A stretch of 27,281 bases of DNA from Spirochaetia bacterium. GTDB lineage: Bacteria > Spirochaetota > Spirochaetia > Treponematales > Treponemataceae. Numbering within the stretch: the first letter of the stretch is position 1; every line of letters starts with the position of its first letter. Positions 6,397 to 15,099 of this stretch are shown here, one piece after another. The stretch is taken from positions 1-27,281 of the forward strand of contig CAAGIR010000017.1 of assembly GCA_900769975.1 (NCBI GenBank), given 5' to 3'. Position numbers and translations under genes: made by a program. The notes under the pieces were generated by a model. It was not told the DNA's origin. It worked only from the letters and a program-made list of their open reading frames with translations, and did not search any database.

Positions 6397-7269
6397 TTAA
6401 TTTTTTTCAACTTCTTTTTCTTTTTCATACATTTTGGCAAGTTTTTTCTGAACATAACCGATTATAGCATCAGACTGTTCTTTAAGCTGCCAGGGTGCAT
6501 TTATGACCAACATTCCGCTTCCATACAATCGGGGCAGATTTTCAGCATTTTTGTCATAAACTTTTAACTGAATGTTATTTATTTCTGTGTTTTCATTAAC
6601 TTTCCGCACGCTGTCACAAATCGCATTAAGCATGTATTCAATTTTTTCTTCACGATGGGCAAGAAGCGGATACCATAACAGAATAATTCCGTTACTCCAT
6701 TTTTTATTAATATCACAAATTATTCTTGTGGCATCATCATAATCCTGTGTTTCTTCATAACTTGGATCTATCAGAACGGCACCACGTTTTGTTTTTGGCG
6801 GAGTTAATGCTTTAATCATTTCCCAGCCATTCCTATTGTGAACCTGTACTGTCGGAAAATTTTCATTTGGGAAAACAGGATTTTTTATATTATATTCAAG
6901 ATTTTTTATTTCCTGAGGGTGGAGTTCGGACAAAACAAGCGTATCCTGGCTGCGCATAAAATAACGCTCTATTTCTGGCGAACCAGGATACAACTGTTTA
7001 TTATAATATTTTGCAACAAAATCTAAATAAACACGCATTTGCACAGGACTATCATTAGATTTTAAAAGCTGAACTATCCCCTTTTCTGCTTCATTTGTTT
7101 TAAGGCTTCTAGCATCAAACAGATTATAAATTGCACTGCCAGAATGCGTATCAAAAAAAGTATATGGTTTGTCCTTTTTGTTCAGACTTTGCAAAACATA
7201 AGTCAAAACAAAATGCTTCAAAATATCCGCATGATTTCCTGCGTGAAATACGTGTTGATAACTTAACAT
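6397..7269 (-). CDS. rlmJ: 23S rRNA (adenine(2030)-N6)-methyltransferase RlmJ
   Basis: The 290-residue product has the family's opening motif (YQHVFHAGNHADILKH), a SAM-binding region (FFDTHSGSAIYNL) and the catalytic motif IV as LIDPSYEE. RlmJ uses S-adenosylmethionine to methylate N6 of A2030 (E. coli numbering) in 23S rRNA. The usual motif is DPPY; here the second proline is serine. The length is close to the E. coli protein (280). The ATG lies 12 nt after the clpB stop with no clear Shine-Dalgarno sequence, so translational coupling to clpB is likely. It converges with the barrel gene at 6394. Confidence 0.92.
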   Translation of the reverse strand: MLSYQHVFHAGNHADILKHFVLTYVLQSLNKKDKPYTFFDTHSGSAIYNLFDARSLKTNEAEKGIVQLLKSNDSPVQMRVYLDFVAKYYNKQLYPGSPEIERYFMRSQDTLVLSELHPQEIKNLEYNIKNPVFPNENFPTVQVHNRNGWEMIKALTPPKTKRGAVLIDPSYEETQDYDDATRIICDINKKWSNGIILLWYPLLAHREEKIEYMLNAICDSVRKVNENTEINNIQLKVYDKNAENLPRLYGSGMLVINAPWQLKEQSDAIIGYVQKKLAKMYEKEKEVEKN

Positions 7270-7281
7270 ACAGTCAGTTTA

Positions 7282-9927
7282 TCATAAATGACTCGAAAAC
7301 TCCAGTTTTCCTGATGTATATTCCCCATTTTTTGAAGAATCATCTTTTTTATAAGAAACTTCGAGGGTAGAACCTTCCGCAATGTTTCCAGCCAGAAGTT
7401 CCTTTGCCAGAGGATTTTCCACATAAGTCTGAATGGCACGCTTAACAGGCCTTGCACCCATTGCAGGGTCATATCCCACTTCAGAAAGAAAATCCAGTGC
7501 AGACTCATCAAATTTAAGAGTAATTTTTCTGTCTGCAAGGCGCGAAGAAACACGTTCCAGCTGAAGCTGAACAATTTTGCTTATGCAATTTTTTCCAAGC
7601 TGCTGGAACATAACAATTTCATCAATTCTGTTCAAAAACTCAGGGCGGAAAGTCTGTTTCAAAAGAACGTCAATTTTGTCCTTTACCACTTTAGGCACTT
7701 CATTATTCTCAGCAGAATTCTCGTTTTCCCCAGCGTCCAGAATTAAATTACTTCCCAGGTTACTCGTCATAATAATAATGGTATTTTTAAAATCAACAAC
7801 ACGACCTTGACCATCAGTCAGCCTGCCATCATCAAGTACCTGCAAAAGCACATTAAAAACATCAGGATGAGCTTTTTCCACTTCATCAAAAAGGATGACA
7901 CTGTATGGTCGACGACGAACTGCTTCTGTCAACTGACCGCCTTCGTCGTAACCAACATATCCTGGAGGCGCACCAATCAAACGGGTAACGCTGAATTTTT
8001 CCATATATTCACTCATATCAATACGAGTAAGTGATTTTTCATCATTAAAAAGAAAATCGGCAAGAGTTTTTGCTAATTCCGTTTTACCCACACCTGTCGG
8101 ACCAATAAACATAAAACTACCAAGCGGTCTGTTAGGGTCATTTAATCCACTTCTGTTTCGTCGGATAGCATCGCTCACCACAGAAACCGCTTCATCCTGC
8201 CCAACGACACGTTTATGAAGGACAGATTCAAGCTCCAGATATTTCTGCTTTTCGCCCGTCATCATTTTTGCAACAGGAATACCACTCCAGCTTGAAACAA
8301 CTTTCGCGATATCTTCTTCTGTAACCGCTTGACGCAAAAGGCAATCACCGCCGTCACTCTTTTTCTGTTTTTCTTTTTCCAGCGCTTCAGCCAGTTCTTT
8401 TTCCATAGAAGGAATCACGCTGTATTTATATTCAGCCGCTTTTTCAAGATTGCCTTCACGAGTGAATTTTTCTTCTTCAAAACGTGCAGATTCAATCTTT
8501 TCCTTTAAAGTCCTGCTTTTATTGATAAGTTCCTTTTCGTTTTGCCATTGCATTTTCATAGCATCACGCTTTGCAGAATAATCGGCAAGCTCTTTTTCAA
8601 GTTTTTGCAAACGTTCCTTAGAGGAATCATCATCTTCCTTTGAAAGAGACTGACGCTCAATCTGCAGCTGCAGGATTTTTCTTTCAACCTGGTCCAATTC
8701 AGTCGGCTGACTTTCAATTTCCATTTTCAGACGGCTCGCCGCTTCATCCACCAAATCAATTGCTTTATCAGGTAAAAATCTCGTAGTAATATATCTGTTA
8801 GAAAGAGTAGCAGCCGCAACAAGAGCTTCATCTTCAATTCTTACACCATGATGAATTTCATATTTTTCACGAAGGCCCCTCAAAATAGCAATAGTATCTT
8901 CGACAGTAGGTTCAGCACAATAAACCTGCTGGAAACGACGCTCCAAGGCAGCATCCTTTTCAATATATTTTCTGTATTCATCAAGAGTAGTCGCTCCAAT
9001 AGCACGTAATTCACCACGCGCAAGAGCAGGTTTTAAAAGGTTAGAAGCATCCATGCTTCCTTCACTCGCACCAGCACCCACCAGCGTATGCAATTCATCA
9101 ATAAAAAGAATAATCTGTCCTTCAGATTTTTGAACTTCATTAATAAGAGCTTTCAGCCTTTCTTCAAATTCACCGCGGAATTTTGCACCAGCCACCAGAC
9201 TACCCAAATCAAGGGCAAGAAGCCGCTTATTTTTTAGACTTTCAGGAACATCACCGCCAGCAATACGACGCGCAAGCCCTTCCACAATGGCAGTTTTACC
9301 CACCCCAGGCTCACCAATAATGACAGGATTATTTTTTGTACGACGGCACAAAACCTGCATTACACGCCGAATTTCTTCATCACGACCAATTACAGGATCA
9401 ATCTTGTCCATTCTGGCAGCCGCCGTCAAATCTCTGCAATATTTTTCTAAAGCACGAGTTTTGCTTTCCGGGTCCTGACTGTCCACACTCTGATTTCCAC
9501 GCACCGATTTTAACGCTTCAATTACAGCCTTGTGGTCAATACCGCATGAACGAAGCAAATCACAAGCCTTCCCTTCCCCCAAAGTCATAGAAAGCAAAAC
9601 ATGTTCAGTTGAAAGATACTGGTCTTTTAAAGCAGCCATTTCGTTTTCGGCTTTAGCAATCACTTTTTGCAGCTGTGAAGAAAAATAAACTTGTGCCATG
9701 CCAGACACTTTAGGGTTTTGTTCGATAATCTGCTTAACTTTCGCAATTAATTCGCCAGAAGGACCCCCAATTCTCTCCACAATAGGAACAATCAGCCCGT
9801 CTTTCTGTTCGAGCAAAGCCTCCAGGACATGTTCACAACCAATCTCAGAATTATCATTTTTATTCGCAATAGAAGACGCTTCTTGCAACGCCTCTTGAGT
9901 TTTAATCGTAAAATTCTCGTAATTCAT
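7282..9927 (-). CDS. clpB: ATP-dependent chaperone (disaggregase) ClpB
   Basis: From the ATG at 9927 (MNYENFTIK, with AAGGTG 6 nt upstream) the protein has 881 residues; the frame opens further upstream but without a ribosome binding site. It has the ClpB layout: an N-terminal repeat domain (1-145), AAA1 with Walker A GEPGVGKT at 205-212, a long coiled-coil middle domain (about 395-520) and AAA2 with GPTGVGKT at 609-616 followed by the C-terminal domain. ClpB works with DnaK to pull polypeptides out of aggregates. The middle domain separates it from ClpA and ClpC. No CIRCE inverted repeat is visible upstream; the promoter at 9985-10013 looks like an ordinary sigma-70 site. It is co-directional with rlmJ, 12 nt downstream. 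Confidence 0.96.
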   Translation of the reverse strand: MNYENFTIKTQEALQEASSIANKNDNSEIGCEHVLEALLEQKDGLIVPIVERIGGPSGELIAKVKQIIEQNPKVSGMAQVYFSSQLQKVIAKAENEMAALKDQYLSTEHVLLSMTLGEGKACDLLRSCGIDHKAVIEALKSVRGNQSVDSQDPESKTRALEKYCRDLTAAARMDKIDPVIGRDEEIRRVMQVLCRRTKNNPVIIGEPGVGKTAIVEGLARRIAGGDVPESLKNKRLLALDLGSLVAGAKFRGEFEERLKALINEVQKSEGQIILFIDELHTLVGAGASEGSMDASNLLKPALARGELRAIGATTLDEYRKYIEKDAALERRFQQVYCAEPTVEDTIAILRGLREKYEIHHGVRIEDEALVAAATLSNRYITTRFLPDKAIDLVDEAASRLKMEIESQPTELDQVERKILQLQIERQSLSKEDDDSSKERLQKLEKELADYSAKRDAMKMQWQNEKELINKSRTLKEKIESARFEEEKFTREGNLEKAAEYKYSVIPSMEKELAEALEKEKQKKSDGGDCLLRQAVTEEDIAKVVSSWSGIPVAKMMTGEKQKYLELESVLHKRVVGQDEAVSVVSDAIRRNRSGLNDPNRPLGSFMFIGPTGVGKTELAKTLADFLFNDEKSLTRIDMSEYMEKFSVTRLIGAPPGYVGYDEGGQLTEAVRRRPYSVILFDEVEKAHPDVFNVLLQVLDDGRLTDGQGRVVDFKNTIIIMTSNLGSNLILDAGENENSAENNEVPKVVKDKIDVLLKQTFRPEFLNRIDEIVMFQQLGKNCISKIVQLQLERVSSRLADRKITLKFDESALDFLSEVGYDPAMGARPVKRAIQTYVENPLAKELLAGNIAEGSTLEVSYKKDDSSKNGEYTSGKLEFSSHL

Positions 9928-9984
9928 AAGCATCACCTTCTTGTAAAAAAACGCATCAACAGACACATTTTTGTTTACACTAAT

Positions 9985-10013
9985 AAAATAATAATAAATT
10001 ACGATTTAGGCAA
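9985..10013 (-). promoter_or_regulatory. Putative clpB promoter
   Basis: On the minus strand TTGCCT (10008-10013) and TATTTT (9985-9990) are 17 nt apart. Transcription would start near 9978, giving a leader of about 50 nt. No heat-shock operator such as CIRCE was seen. Confidence 0.4.
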
Positions 10014-10047
10014 TTTTTTCAGTTATTATTTTGGCACGCTTTCACAT

Positions 10048-10122
10048 ACCCAGTCGCCTTTCGCCGTTCACTCACGCTCAGCCCTGCGGGCCAGCCTGAC
10101 GGCTGCGGCTCAAGCCTCGGTG
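10048..10122 (-). repeat. GC-rich dispersed structured repeat, copy B
   Basis: On the minus strand this reads CCGAGGCTTGA (10120-10110), then hairpin CAGCC/GGCTG with loop GTCA (10105-10092), hairpin GCCC/GGGC with loop GCA (10091-10081), and finally GAAAGGCGACT (10062-10052). The two flanking 11-mers are identical to copy A at 172-182 and 236-246; the distance between them is 47 nt here and 53 nt there. The hairpins sit in the same order but use different base pairs. The element lies between the lipoprotein gene stop (10147) and the clpB promoter. Confidence 0.65.
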
Positions 10123-10146
10123 CGCATTTACACAAAACCTTTACTC

Positions 10147-10644
10147 TTATTCACCCGCTTTTACAAATTCAATAACATTATTTTCTTCATCAACAAGGAA
10201 AAGTTTTTCTTCACTTTCAGAAAAAGCACTATTAATTACATTTCTGTTATAAAATTCGTCTGTTACCTGATTATTAACCCAATTTTTTAATTCATAAACT
10301 TTATTTTTATTTATGTATACATGTTTACTAGAAACCCAATAGTCTGATGCTTTAGGATTTTCTTTAAAAGAAAAATAAACAAGATAATTATCGCACGGAA
10401 TATTCTTTATAGAATTTTCACACCCAGAATAAACTGGATAAAATTCATTAAGATATTTTACTTTGTTATTATTATTAGAATCTTTTAAATACCAGTCATA
10501 AACATTATATGAAGAGTTATTTTTAAAAGTTAAAGAATAGACATGAACTGGTTCAGGAGGAGAAACAGGCACATAAAAAACACAACTTGAAAAGATACAA
10601 GCAAAACATAAAAATAAAACTGCACAATAAATCTTCTTTTTCAT
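10147..10644 (-). CDS. Putative lipoprotein, function unknown
   Basis: This 165-residue protein has a short basic start, a hydrophobic core and a cysteine at 21 in the context CIFSSC, which fits a relaxed spirochaete lipobox. It is therefore probably lipid-anchored in the envelope. The mature part is rich in Asn, Tyr, Lys and Ser (for example SLTFKNNSSYNVYDWYLKD), suggests a beta-sandwich, and has no motif I recognise. A Shine-Dalgarno sequence GAGGT lies 4-5 nt before the ATG. A TATAAT lies about 38 nt upstream at 10682-10687 with a poor -35. It stands alone between the terminator at 10706-10748 and the GC-rich repeat. Confidence 0.7.
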   Translation of the reverse strand: MKKKIYCAVLFLCFACIFSSCVFYVPVSPPEPVHVYSLTFKNNSSYNVYDWYLKDSNNNNKVKYLNEFYPVYSGCENSIKNIPCDNYLVYFSFKENPKASDYWVSSKHVYINKNKVYELKNWVNNQVTDEFYNRNVINSAFSESEEKLFLVDEENNVIEFVKAGE

Positions 10645-10697
10645 AAAAACCTCACGTTAATTAAAACACTTCGGCAGCCATTATAATGTACTTTTTT

Positions 10698-10748
10698 TCA
10701 AAAAAAATCGTGCAAAAAATGTTTATTAAATCCATTTTCTGCACGATT
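10698..10748 (-). terminator. Rho-independent terminator of the EF-G/ATPase operon
   Basis: On the minus strand a 16-bp stem with one mismatch (arms 10733-10748 and 10706-10721, outer part AATCGTGCA/TGCACGATT) encloses an 11-nt loop and is followed by eight T (10698-10705). It lies 34 nt after the stop codon of the ATPase gene. This is the clearest terminator in the window. Confidence 0.9.
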
Positions 10749-10781
10749 AATAATTTTTAAACGTATAAATATTTTATAAAC

Positions 10782-11438
10782 TTATTTACTCATAAGTAAA
10801 GTTTTTGCATCCAGATTAACTTTACCGTTTCCGTTTTTAAGAACAGAAAGAGCAAGAGTTTTTCCTTCAGCTGCAAGGTGTGCAACAGTTGCAAAATCAT
10901 CAAGTTTATCAGCAGGTAATGTACCTTCCAAATCGGCAGCTTCATTTGTAAAACTGAACCAGGCTGTCATATTTTCTGCTTTAATAAACTGAGCAAAACA
11001 GTCTAAATCATTTTTTTCTGTTTTTGCCAAATCAAGCCCATCTACAACGATGCTTGCAATGTTAATTCCGCCTTCTTTAAGAGCTTTAAGTGTGTTTACA
11101 ACTTTTGGCAATGTAAATGTTTCCTGATTAAAGTTCAAAATTGTACGGTTGCGTACGATTTCTTCATTTACATCATCAAGGTTGAAACTCTTTTTCTTTG
11201 CAATTTCTGCCATAATGCTAGAATACCATGCAATTACGTTAGAAGACTGCTGGTCAAAAGAAACATGAACAAGAGCATTATCATTCAAAAGAGAATCAAT
11301 TCCAAATTGAACGAGAATAGAAGTTTTTCCAAGTCCTTTTTTTGCAGTAATAAGGCCCATTTCACCAGCTTTCAAAGCAGCATTTGTTGCATCAAAATAG
11401 CGAACAGGGCTATGTGCTATTAAATCTTTTTTATCCAT
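10782..11438 (-). CDS. RecA/KaiC-like P-loop ATPase downstream of the EF-G gene
   Basis: This 218-residue protein has a Walker A motif (AKKGLGKTS, about residues 32-40) and a Walker B-like strand (ASIVVDGLD, about 127-135). Their spacing and the strand order fit a minimal RecA/KaiC/DnaB-like core. There is no DNA-binding extension, membrane segment or partner domain. It begins 23 nt after the EF-G stop codon, has a strong GGAGG site 9 nt before its ATG and ends at a strong terminator, so the pair is an operon. The link to EF-G could mean a role in translation or simply shared expression at a high level. I do not know a characterised homologue; the function is open. Confidence 0.75.
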   Translation of the reverse strand: MDKKDLIAHSPVRYFDATNAALKAGEMGLITAKKGLGKTSILVQFGIDSLLNDNALVHVSFDQQSSNVIAWYSSIMAEIAKKKSFNLDDVNEEIVRNRTILNFNQETFTLPKVVNTLKALKEGGINIASIVVDGLDLAKTEKNDLDCFAQFIKAENMTAWFSFTNEAADLEGTLPADKLDDFATVAHLAAEGKTLALSVLKNGNGKVNLDAKTLLMSK

Positions 11439-11461
11439 AATTTTTTGCCTCCAATTTGAAA

Positions 11462-13558
11462 TTATTTCTTTCCAGCTTCTTTTTCAGCTTTGTGTTTAGC
11501 AATAAGTTCATCAGCAATAGCATTTGGAACTTTACCATATTTTTCAAATTCCATAGTGAATTCACCTTTACCCTGAGTTGAAGAACGGAGGATTGTAGAG
11601 AATCCGAACATTTCAGAAAGAGGAACTTCTGCGTTTACTGTAGATGTATTGTTTTCATCTGTTGAATCAACAATTACACCACGTCGCTGATTGATAAGAC
11701 CAAACAAGTTACCCTGGAATTCTGTTGGAGCTGTCATCTGAACTTTCATAACTGGTTCAAGAATAACAGGTTTTGCCTTTAAGTAACCTTCGCGGAAAGC
11801 ACCAATTGCAGCAATCTGGAATGCATTATCATTAGAGTCTACTGGGTGAGACTGACCATCATTAATAGTCAATTTAACACCAACAATAGGAGCACCAATC
11901 AAAGAACCTTCTTTCATAGCCTTCTGGAAACCTTTGTCACAAGAAGGAATGAATTCGTTAGGAATAGCACCACCTTTAATTGCATCAACAAATTCGTAGT
12001 CTTTTTCTGAAATTGGTTCCATGAAACCTGCTACACGACCATACTGACCAGAACCACCAGACTGTTTTTTATGTGTATAGTTGAAGTCACCCTGAGTTGT
12101 AATAGATTCACGGTAAGCAACCTGAGGAGCACCTGTTACAACTTCACAGTTATATTCACGTTTCATACGTTCAACATAAACTTCAAGGTGCAACTCACCC
12201 ATACCTTTGATGATTGTTTCACCAGATTCTGGATCTGTGAAAACACGGAATGTAGGGTCTTCTTTTACGAAGCGGTTGAGAGCTTTAGACATCTGCATTT
12301 CAGAATTCTTATCTTTTGGTTTGATAGAAAGAGAAATTACAGGTTCTGGAACGTACATAGAAGCCATAGAATAGTTAATTCCACCGTTTACGAATGTATC
12401 ACCAGAAGCACAGTCAACGCCGAACAAAGCTACGATATCACCTGCACAACCTTCATTAATATCTTCCATCTGTGCAGAATTCATACGTACAAGACGTCCA
12501 ACCTTAAATCTTTTCTTTGTACGAGTATTGAAAAGTTCTTCACCTTTCTTAATTTTACCCTGATAAACACGTGTATATGTTAACTGACCGTACTGACCGT
12601 CATCAAGTTTAAATGCCAAAGCAACACAAGGTTTGTTATCAACAGAATCAAGAACAACTTCTTTTTCATTGTTATCCAAATCCAAAGCAACGTTTGTAAC
12701 TTCGTTTGGAGCTGGAAGATAACGTGCAACTGCATCGAGCAAAGGCTGAATACCTTTATTAACGTGAGCAGAACCACAGAATACACCAACAAACTGTTCA
12801 GCAATTGTTCCTTTACGGATAGCTGCAATAAGTTTTTCTTCTGAAACACCTTCATATCCGTTTTCCATGATTTCTTCCATCAAAGAATCATCGAACATAG
12901 ATGCGGCATCAAGAAGTTCTTCACGATATTTTTCTGCATCAGCTTTTAATGATTCAGGAATTTCAGCAATTCGGAGATCTTCACCATTTGGTCCGTCAAA
13001 ATAGATAGCTTTCATTCCAACTAAATCAACAACACCTTCCAGTTTATCTTCAAGACCGATTGGAAGTTCCATCATATATGCATTCAATCCAAGTTTTTCG
13101 CGTAACTGCATGCGAACACGAAGTGGGTTAGCACCCTGACGGTCACATTTATTAACAAATGCAACACGAGGTACATGGTAGCGTTTAAGCTGACGGTCTA
13201 CAGTAATAGACTGTGACTGAACACCTGCTACGGCACAAAGAATCATAATAGCACCGTCAAGAACGCGTAAAGAACGTTCAACTTCTACAGTAAAGTCTAC
13301 GTGACCTGGAGTGTCGATAAGGTTAATTGTGTAGTCTTTCCACTGAACCTGTGTAGCTGCTGACTGAATTGTGATACCACGTTCACGTTCCAGTTCCATG
13401 TTGTCCATTACAGCACCAACACCGTCTTTACCGCGAACTTCGTGAATAGCATGAATTTTGTTACAATAGAACAAAATACGTTCAGAAGTTGTTGTCTTTC
13501 CTGAGTCAATGTGAGCACTGATACCGATATTTCTCATCTTTGAAATATCAAAAGCCAT
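11462..13558 (-). CDS. fusA: Elongation factor G, spirochaete/mitochondrial EF-G1-like type
   Basis: This 698-residue translational GTPase moves tRNA and mRNA through the ribosome. The G motifs are present: AHIDSGKT (15-22), DTPGH, and NKCDR (NKxD). The N-terminal wording (NIGISAHIDSGKTTTSER, then HEVRGKDGVGAVMD) resembles mitochondrial EF-G1 and the spdEFG1 group of spirochaetes, planctomycetes and some deltaproteobacteria more than E. coli EF-G (AHIDAGKTTTTER). In organisms with this type, a second EF-G is known to serve ribosome recycling. The start has AGAGGT 6 nt upstream. The promoter is at 13617-13645, and the ATPase gene follows in the operon. There is no nearby rpsL, rpsG or tuf, unlike the classical str operon. 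Confidence 0.95.
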   Translation of the reverse strand: MAFDISKMRNIGISAHIDSGKTTTSERILFYCNKIHAIHEVRGKDGVGAVMDNMELERERGITIQSAATQVQWKDYTINLIDTPGHVDFTVEVERSLRVLDGAIMILCAVAGVQSQSITVDRQLKRYHVPRVAFVNKCDRQGANPLRVRMQLREKLGLNAYMMELPIGLEDKLEGVVDLVGMKAIYFDGPNGEDLRIAEIPESLKADAEKYREELLDAASMFDDSLMEEIMENGYEGVSEEKLIAAIRKGTIAEQFVGVFCGSAHVNKGIQPLLDAVARYLPAPNEVTNVALDLDNNEKEVVLDSVDNKPCVALAFKLDDGQYGQLTYTRVYQGKIKKGEELFNTRTKKRFKVGRLVRMNSAQMEDINEGCAGDIVALFGVDCASGDTFVNGGINYSMASMYVPEPVISLSIKPKDKNSEMQMSKALNRFVKEDPTFRVFTDPESGETIIKGMGELHLEVYVERMKREYNCEVVTGAPQVAYRESITTQGDFNYTHKKQSGGSGQYGRVAGFMEPISEKDYEFVDAIKGGAIPNEFIPSCDKGFQKAMKEGSLIGAPIVGVKLTINDGQSHPVDSNDNAFQIAAIGAFREGYLKAKPVILEPVMKVQMTAPTEFQGNLFGLINQRRGVIVDSTDENNTSTVNAEVPLSEMFGFSTILRSSTQGKGEFTMEFEKYGKVPNAIADELIAKHKAEKEAGKK

Positions 13559-13616
13559 ATTGTTACCTCTTTTAAATAAAATAATTGCTTAATTATAAAA
13601 TATACTATGTTCTGCT

Positions 13617-13645
13617 ATTGTATAAAAAAATAAACGAAATTTCAA
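13617..13645 (-). promoter_or_regulatory. Promoter of the EF-G operon
   Basis: On the minus strand TTGAAA (13640-13645) and TACAAT (13617-13622) are separated by 17 nt. Transcription would start near 13610, giving a leader of about 50 nt that contains the AGAGGT site. Confidence 0.6.
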
Positions 13646-13747
13646 CTATCTATACATCATTTGTAAACAAATTGTTTAAAATTGAAAGGCGAATAACTTT
13701 ACCAAAAAATCACAAAACATAACAGAGCTTCACGGAAAAAAAAATTG

Positions 13748-13776
13748 TTGCATAAGAAAATGCAAAATTATATACT
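13748..13776 (+). promoter_or_regulatory. Putative leaderless promoter of the MFS gene
   Basis: TTGCAT (13748-13753), a 17-nt spacer and TATACT (13771-13776) lie just before the ATG at 13783. Only 6 nt separate the -10 element from the start codon, so transcription should begin at or next to the A of ATG. No Shine-Dalgarno sequence is present. Confidence 0.55.
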
Positions 13777-13782
13777 TTCTTT

Positions 13783-15027
13783 ATGTCACAAAAAAATATC
13801 CTAAAAACACAAACTTCTGCTGTATCTGGTGTTTCGGCATTAATCATCACAGTAATACTAGTGGGGCTTGGTGAAAGAATAGGTGAACGCTTTCTGCCTG
13901 TATATCTTGTTGCAACTGGTGCATCCGCTTTTGCCCCGTCCATTTTAAATGGGCTTGATAATTTTCTTTCTGCTGTTTATTCATTTCCAGGCGGATGGAT
14001 TTCCAGCAAATTTGGATATAAAAAAGCACTTCTTTTCTTTAATATTTTTGCAATAACTGGATATTTAATTGTAATTTTGTTTCCATCATGGATTTCTGTA
14101 ATTATTGGCTCGGTATTTTTTCTTTCATGGTCCAGTCTGTCAATGCCTGCATATATGGATTTAATCAGAAATGAAATTCCAAAAAATAAACAGGTTTTCG
14201 GCATATCAGTTCATTCATTAATAAAGCGTGTACCTATGGCTGTCGGACCTGTTTTGGGCGGTATCCTTGTTGATAATATGGGCATTGAAAAAGGTATTCG
14301 CATAGCATTTATTCTGGCAACAATTTGCAGTATTATGGGGATTTTTGTCCAGCAATTTGTTTTAAAAAATGACAGTCCTTCGAAAAACAGCGGTAATTCA
14401 AATGATCAGAAAGAAAAACTTGACAAAAACAATTCTTCGTTACAAATTTTACCATGGAAGTTTCCTCACGAAATGAAAATCATTCTCATTGCTGATATTC
14501 TGGCAAAATTCTGCTCGCAAATCCCCTATGCATACATTGCAATCTGGGCTATGGAATATTCTAACGGTGCTAAAATTAATGCAACACTTTTTGGAATACT
14601 TACCACAATAGAAATGATTTGTGCCATTTTGTCTTATGTTATAATTGGATTTTTAGGCGACAGATTTAAAAAGAAAAAGTTTATCATGACAACTTTTATT
14701 CTGTACCTGATTTTTCCTTTAGTTCTTTTATGTGCAAAATCTTTTCCTGTACTGGTAATTGCTTTTATTATACGCGGATTTAAGGAATTTGGAGAACCTG
14801 CAAGAAAATCGCAGATTATGGATTTTGCCCCGGAAGGAAAAAAAGCACTTTATTTTGGTGCATTTTATTTTTACAGGGATATTTTTGTAACATTGGGAGT
14901 AATTTTGGGCGGTACATTGTGGGTCATTAAACCAGAACTTAATCTTTTGACTGCCGCTTTGTTTGGTTTGGCATCGTGTCTTGTGTACGGCATATTTGGA
15001 GAGAGAAAATCAAAAATTAAAAAATAA
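13783..15027 (+). CDS. Major facilitator superfamily transporter
   Basis: This 414-residue protein has about 12 hydrophobic segments split by a charged central loop (about residues 200-225, rich in Lys, Asn and Ser), the standard MFS arrangement. The loop between helices 2 and 3 carries a motif A-like sequence (GGWISSKFGYKKAL). It is an inner-membrane secondary transporter; the substrate cannot be told from sequence. The gene is isolated: it diverges from the EF-G operon and converges with the radical SAM gene. The start lacks a ribosome binding site but has a promoter ending 6 nt before the ATG. Drug, sugar or peptide export are all possible. Confidence 0.88.
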   Translation: MSQKNILKTQTSAVSGVSALIITVILVGLGERIGERFLPVYLVATGASAFAPSILNGLDNFLSAVYSFPGGWISSKFGYKKALLFFNIFAITGYLIVILFPSWISVIIGSVFFLSWSSLSMPAYMDLIRNEIPKNKQVFGISVHSLIKRVPMAVGPVLGGILVDNMGIEKGIRIAFILATICSIMGIFVQQFVLKNDSPSKNSGNSNDQKEKLDKNNSSLQILPWKFPHEMKIILIADILAKFCSQIPYAYIAIWAMEYSNGAKINATLFGILTTIEMICAILSYVIIGFLGDRFKKKKFIMTTFILYLIFPLVLLCAKSFPVLVIAFIIRGFKEFGEPARKSQIMDFAPEGKKALYFGAFYFYRDIFVTLGVILGGTLWVIKPELNLLTAALFGLASCLVYGIFGERKSKIKK

Positions 15028-15099
15028 ACAAATAGACTTAAATTACGAAATATAAAAAATAAAAATACTGGCAAAAATATCCGTTTGTATTATGGAAAA

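Noticed and set aside
9928..10030. CIRCE or other heat-shock operator upstream of clpB
   Set aside because: No TTAGCACTC-type inverted repeat is present; only a sigma-70-like promoter was found.
7263..10290. Several plus- and minus-strand frames inside and around clpB
   Set aside because: They overlap a full-length ClpB in other frames, lack ribosome binding sites and have shadow-like composition.
12071..12583. 170-residue plus-strand frame opposite the EF-G gene
   Set aside because: It is antisense to a highly conserved gene and shows Cys/Phe/Thr-rich composition typical of antisense frames.
13681..13700. Third copy of the GC-rich repeat
   Set aside because: Only GAAAGGCGA is shared; the flanks are AT-rich and there are no hairpins.
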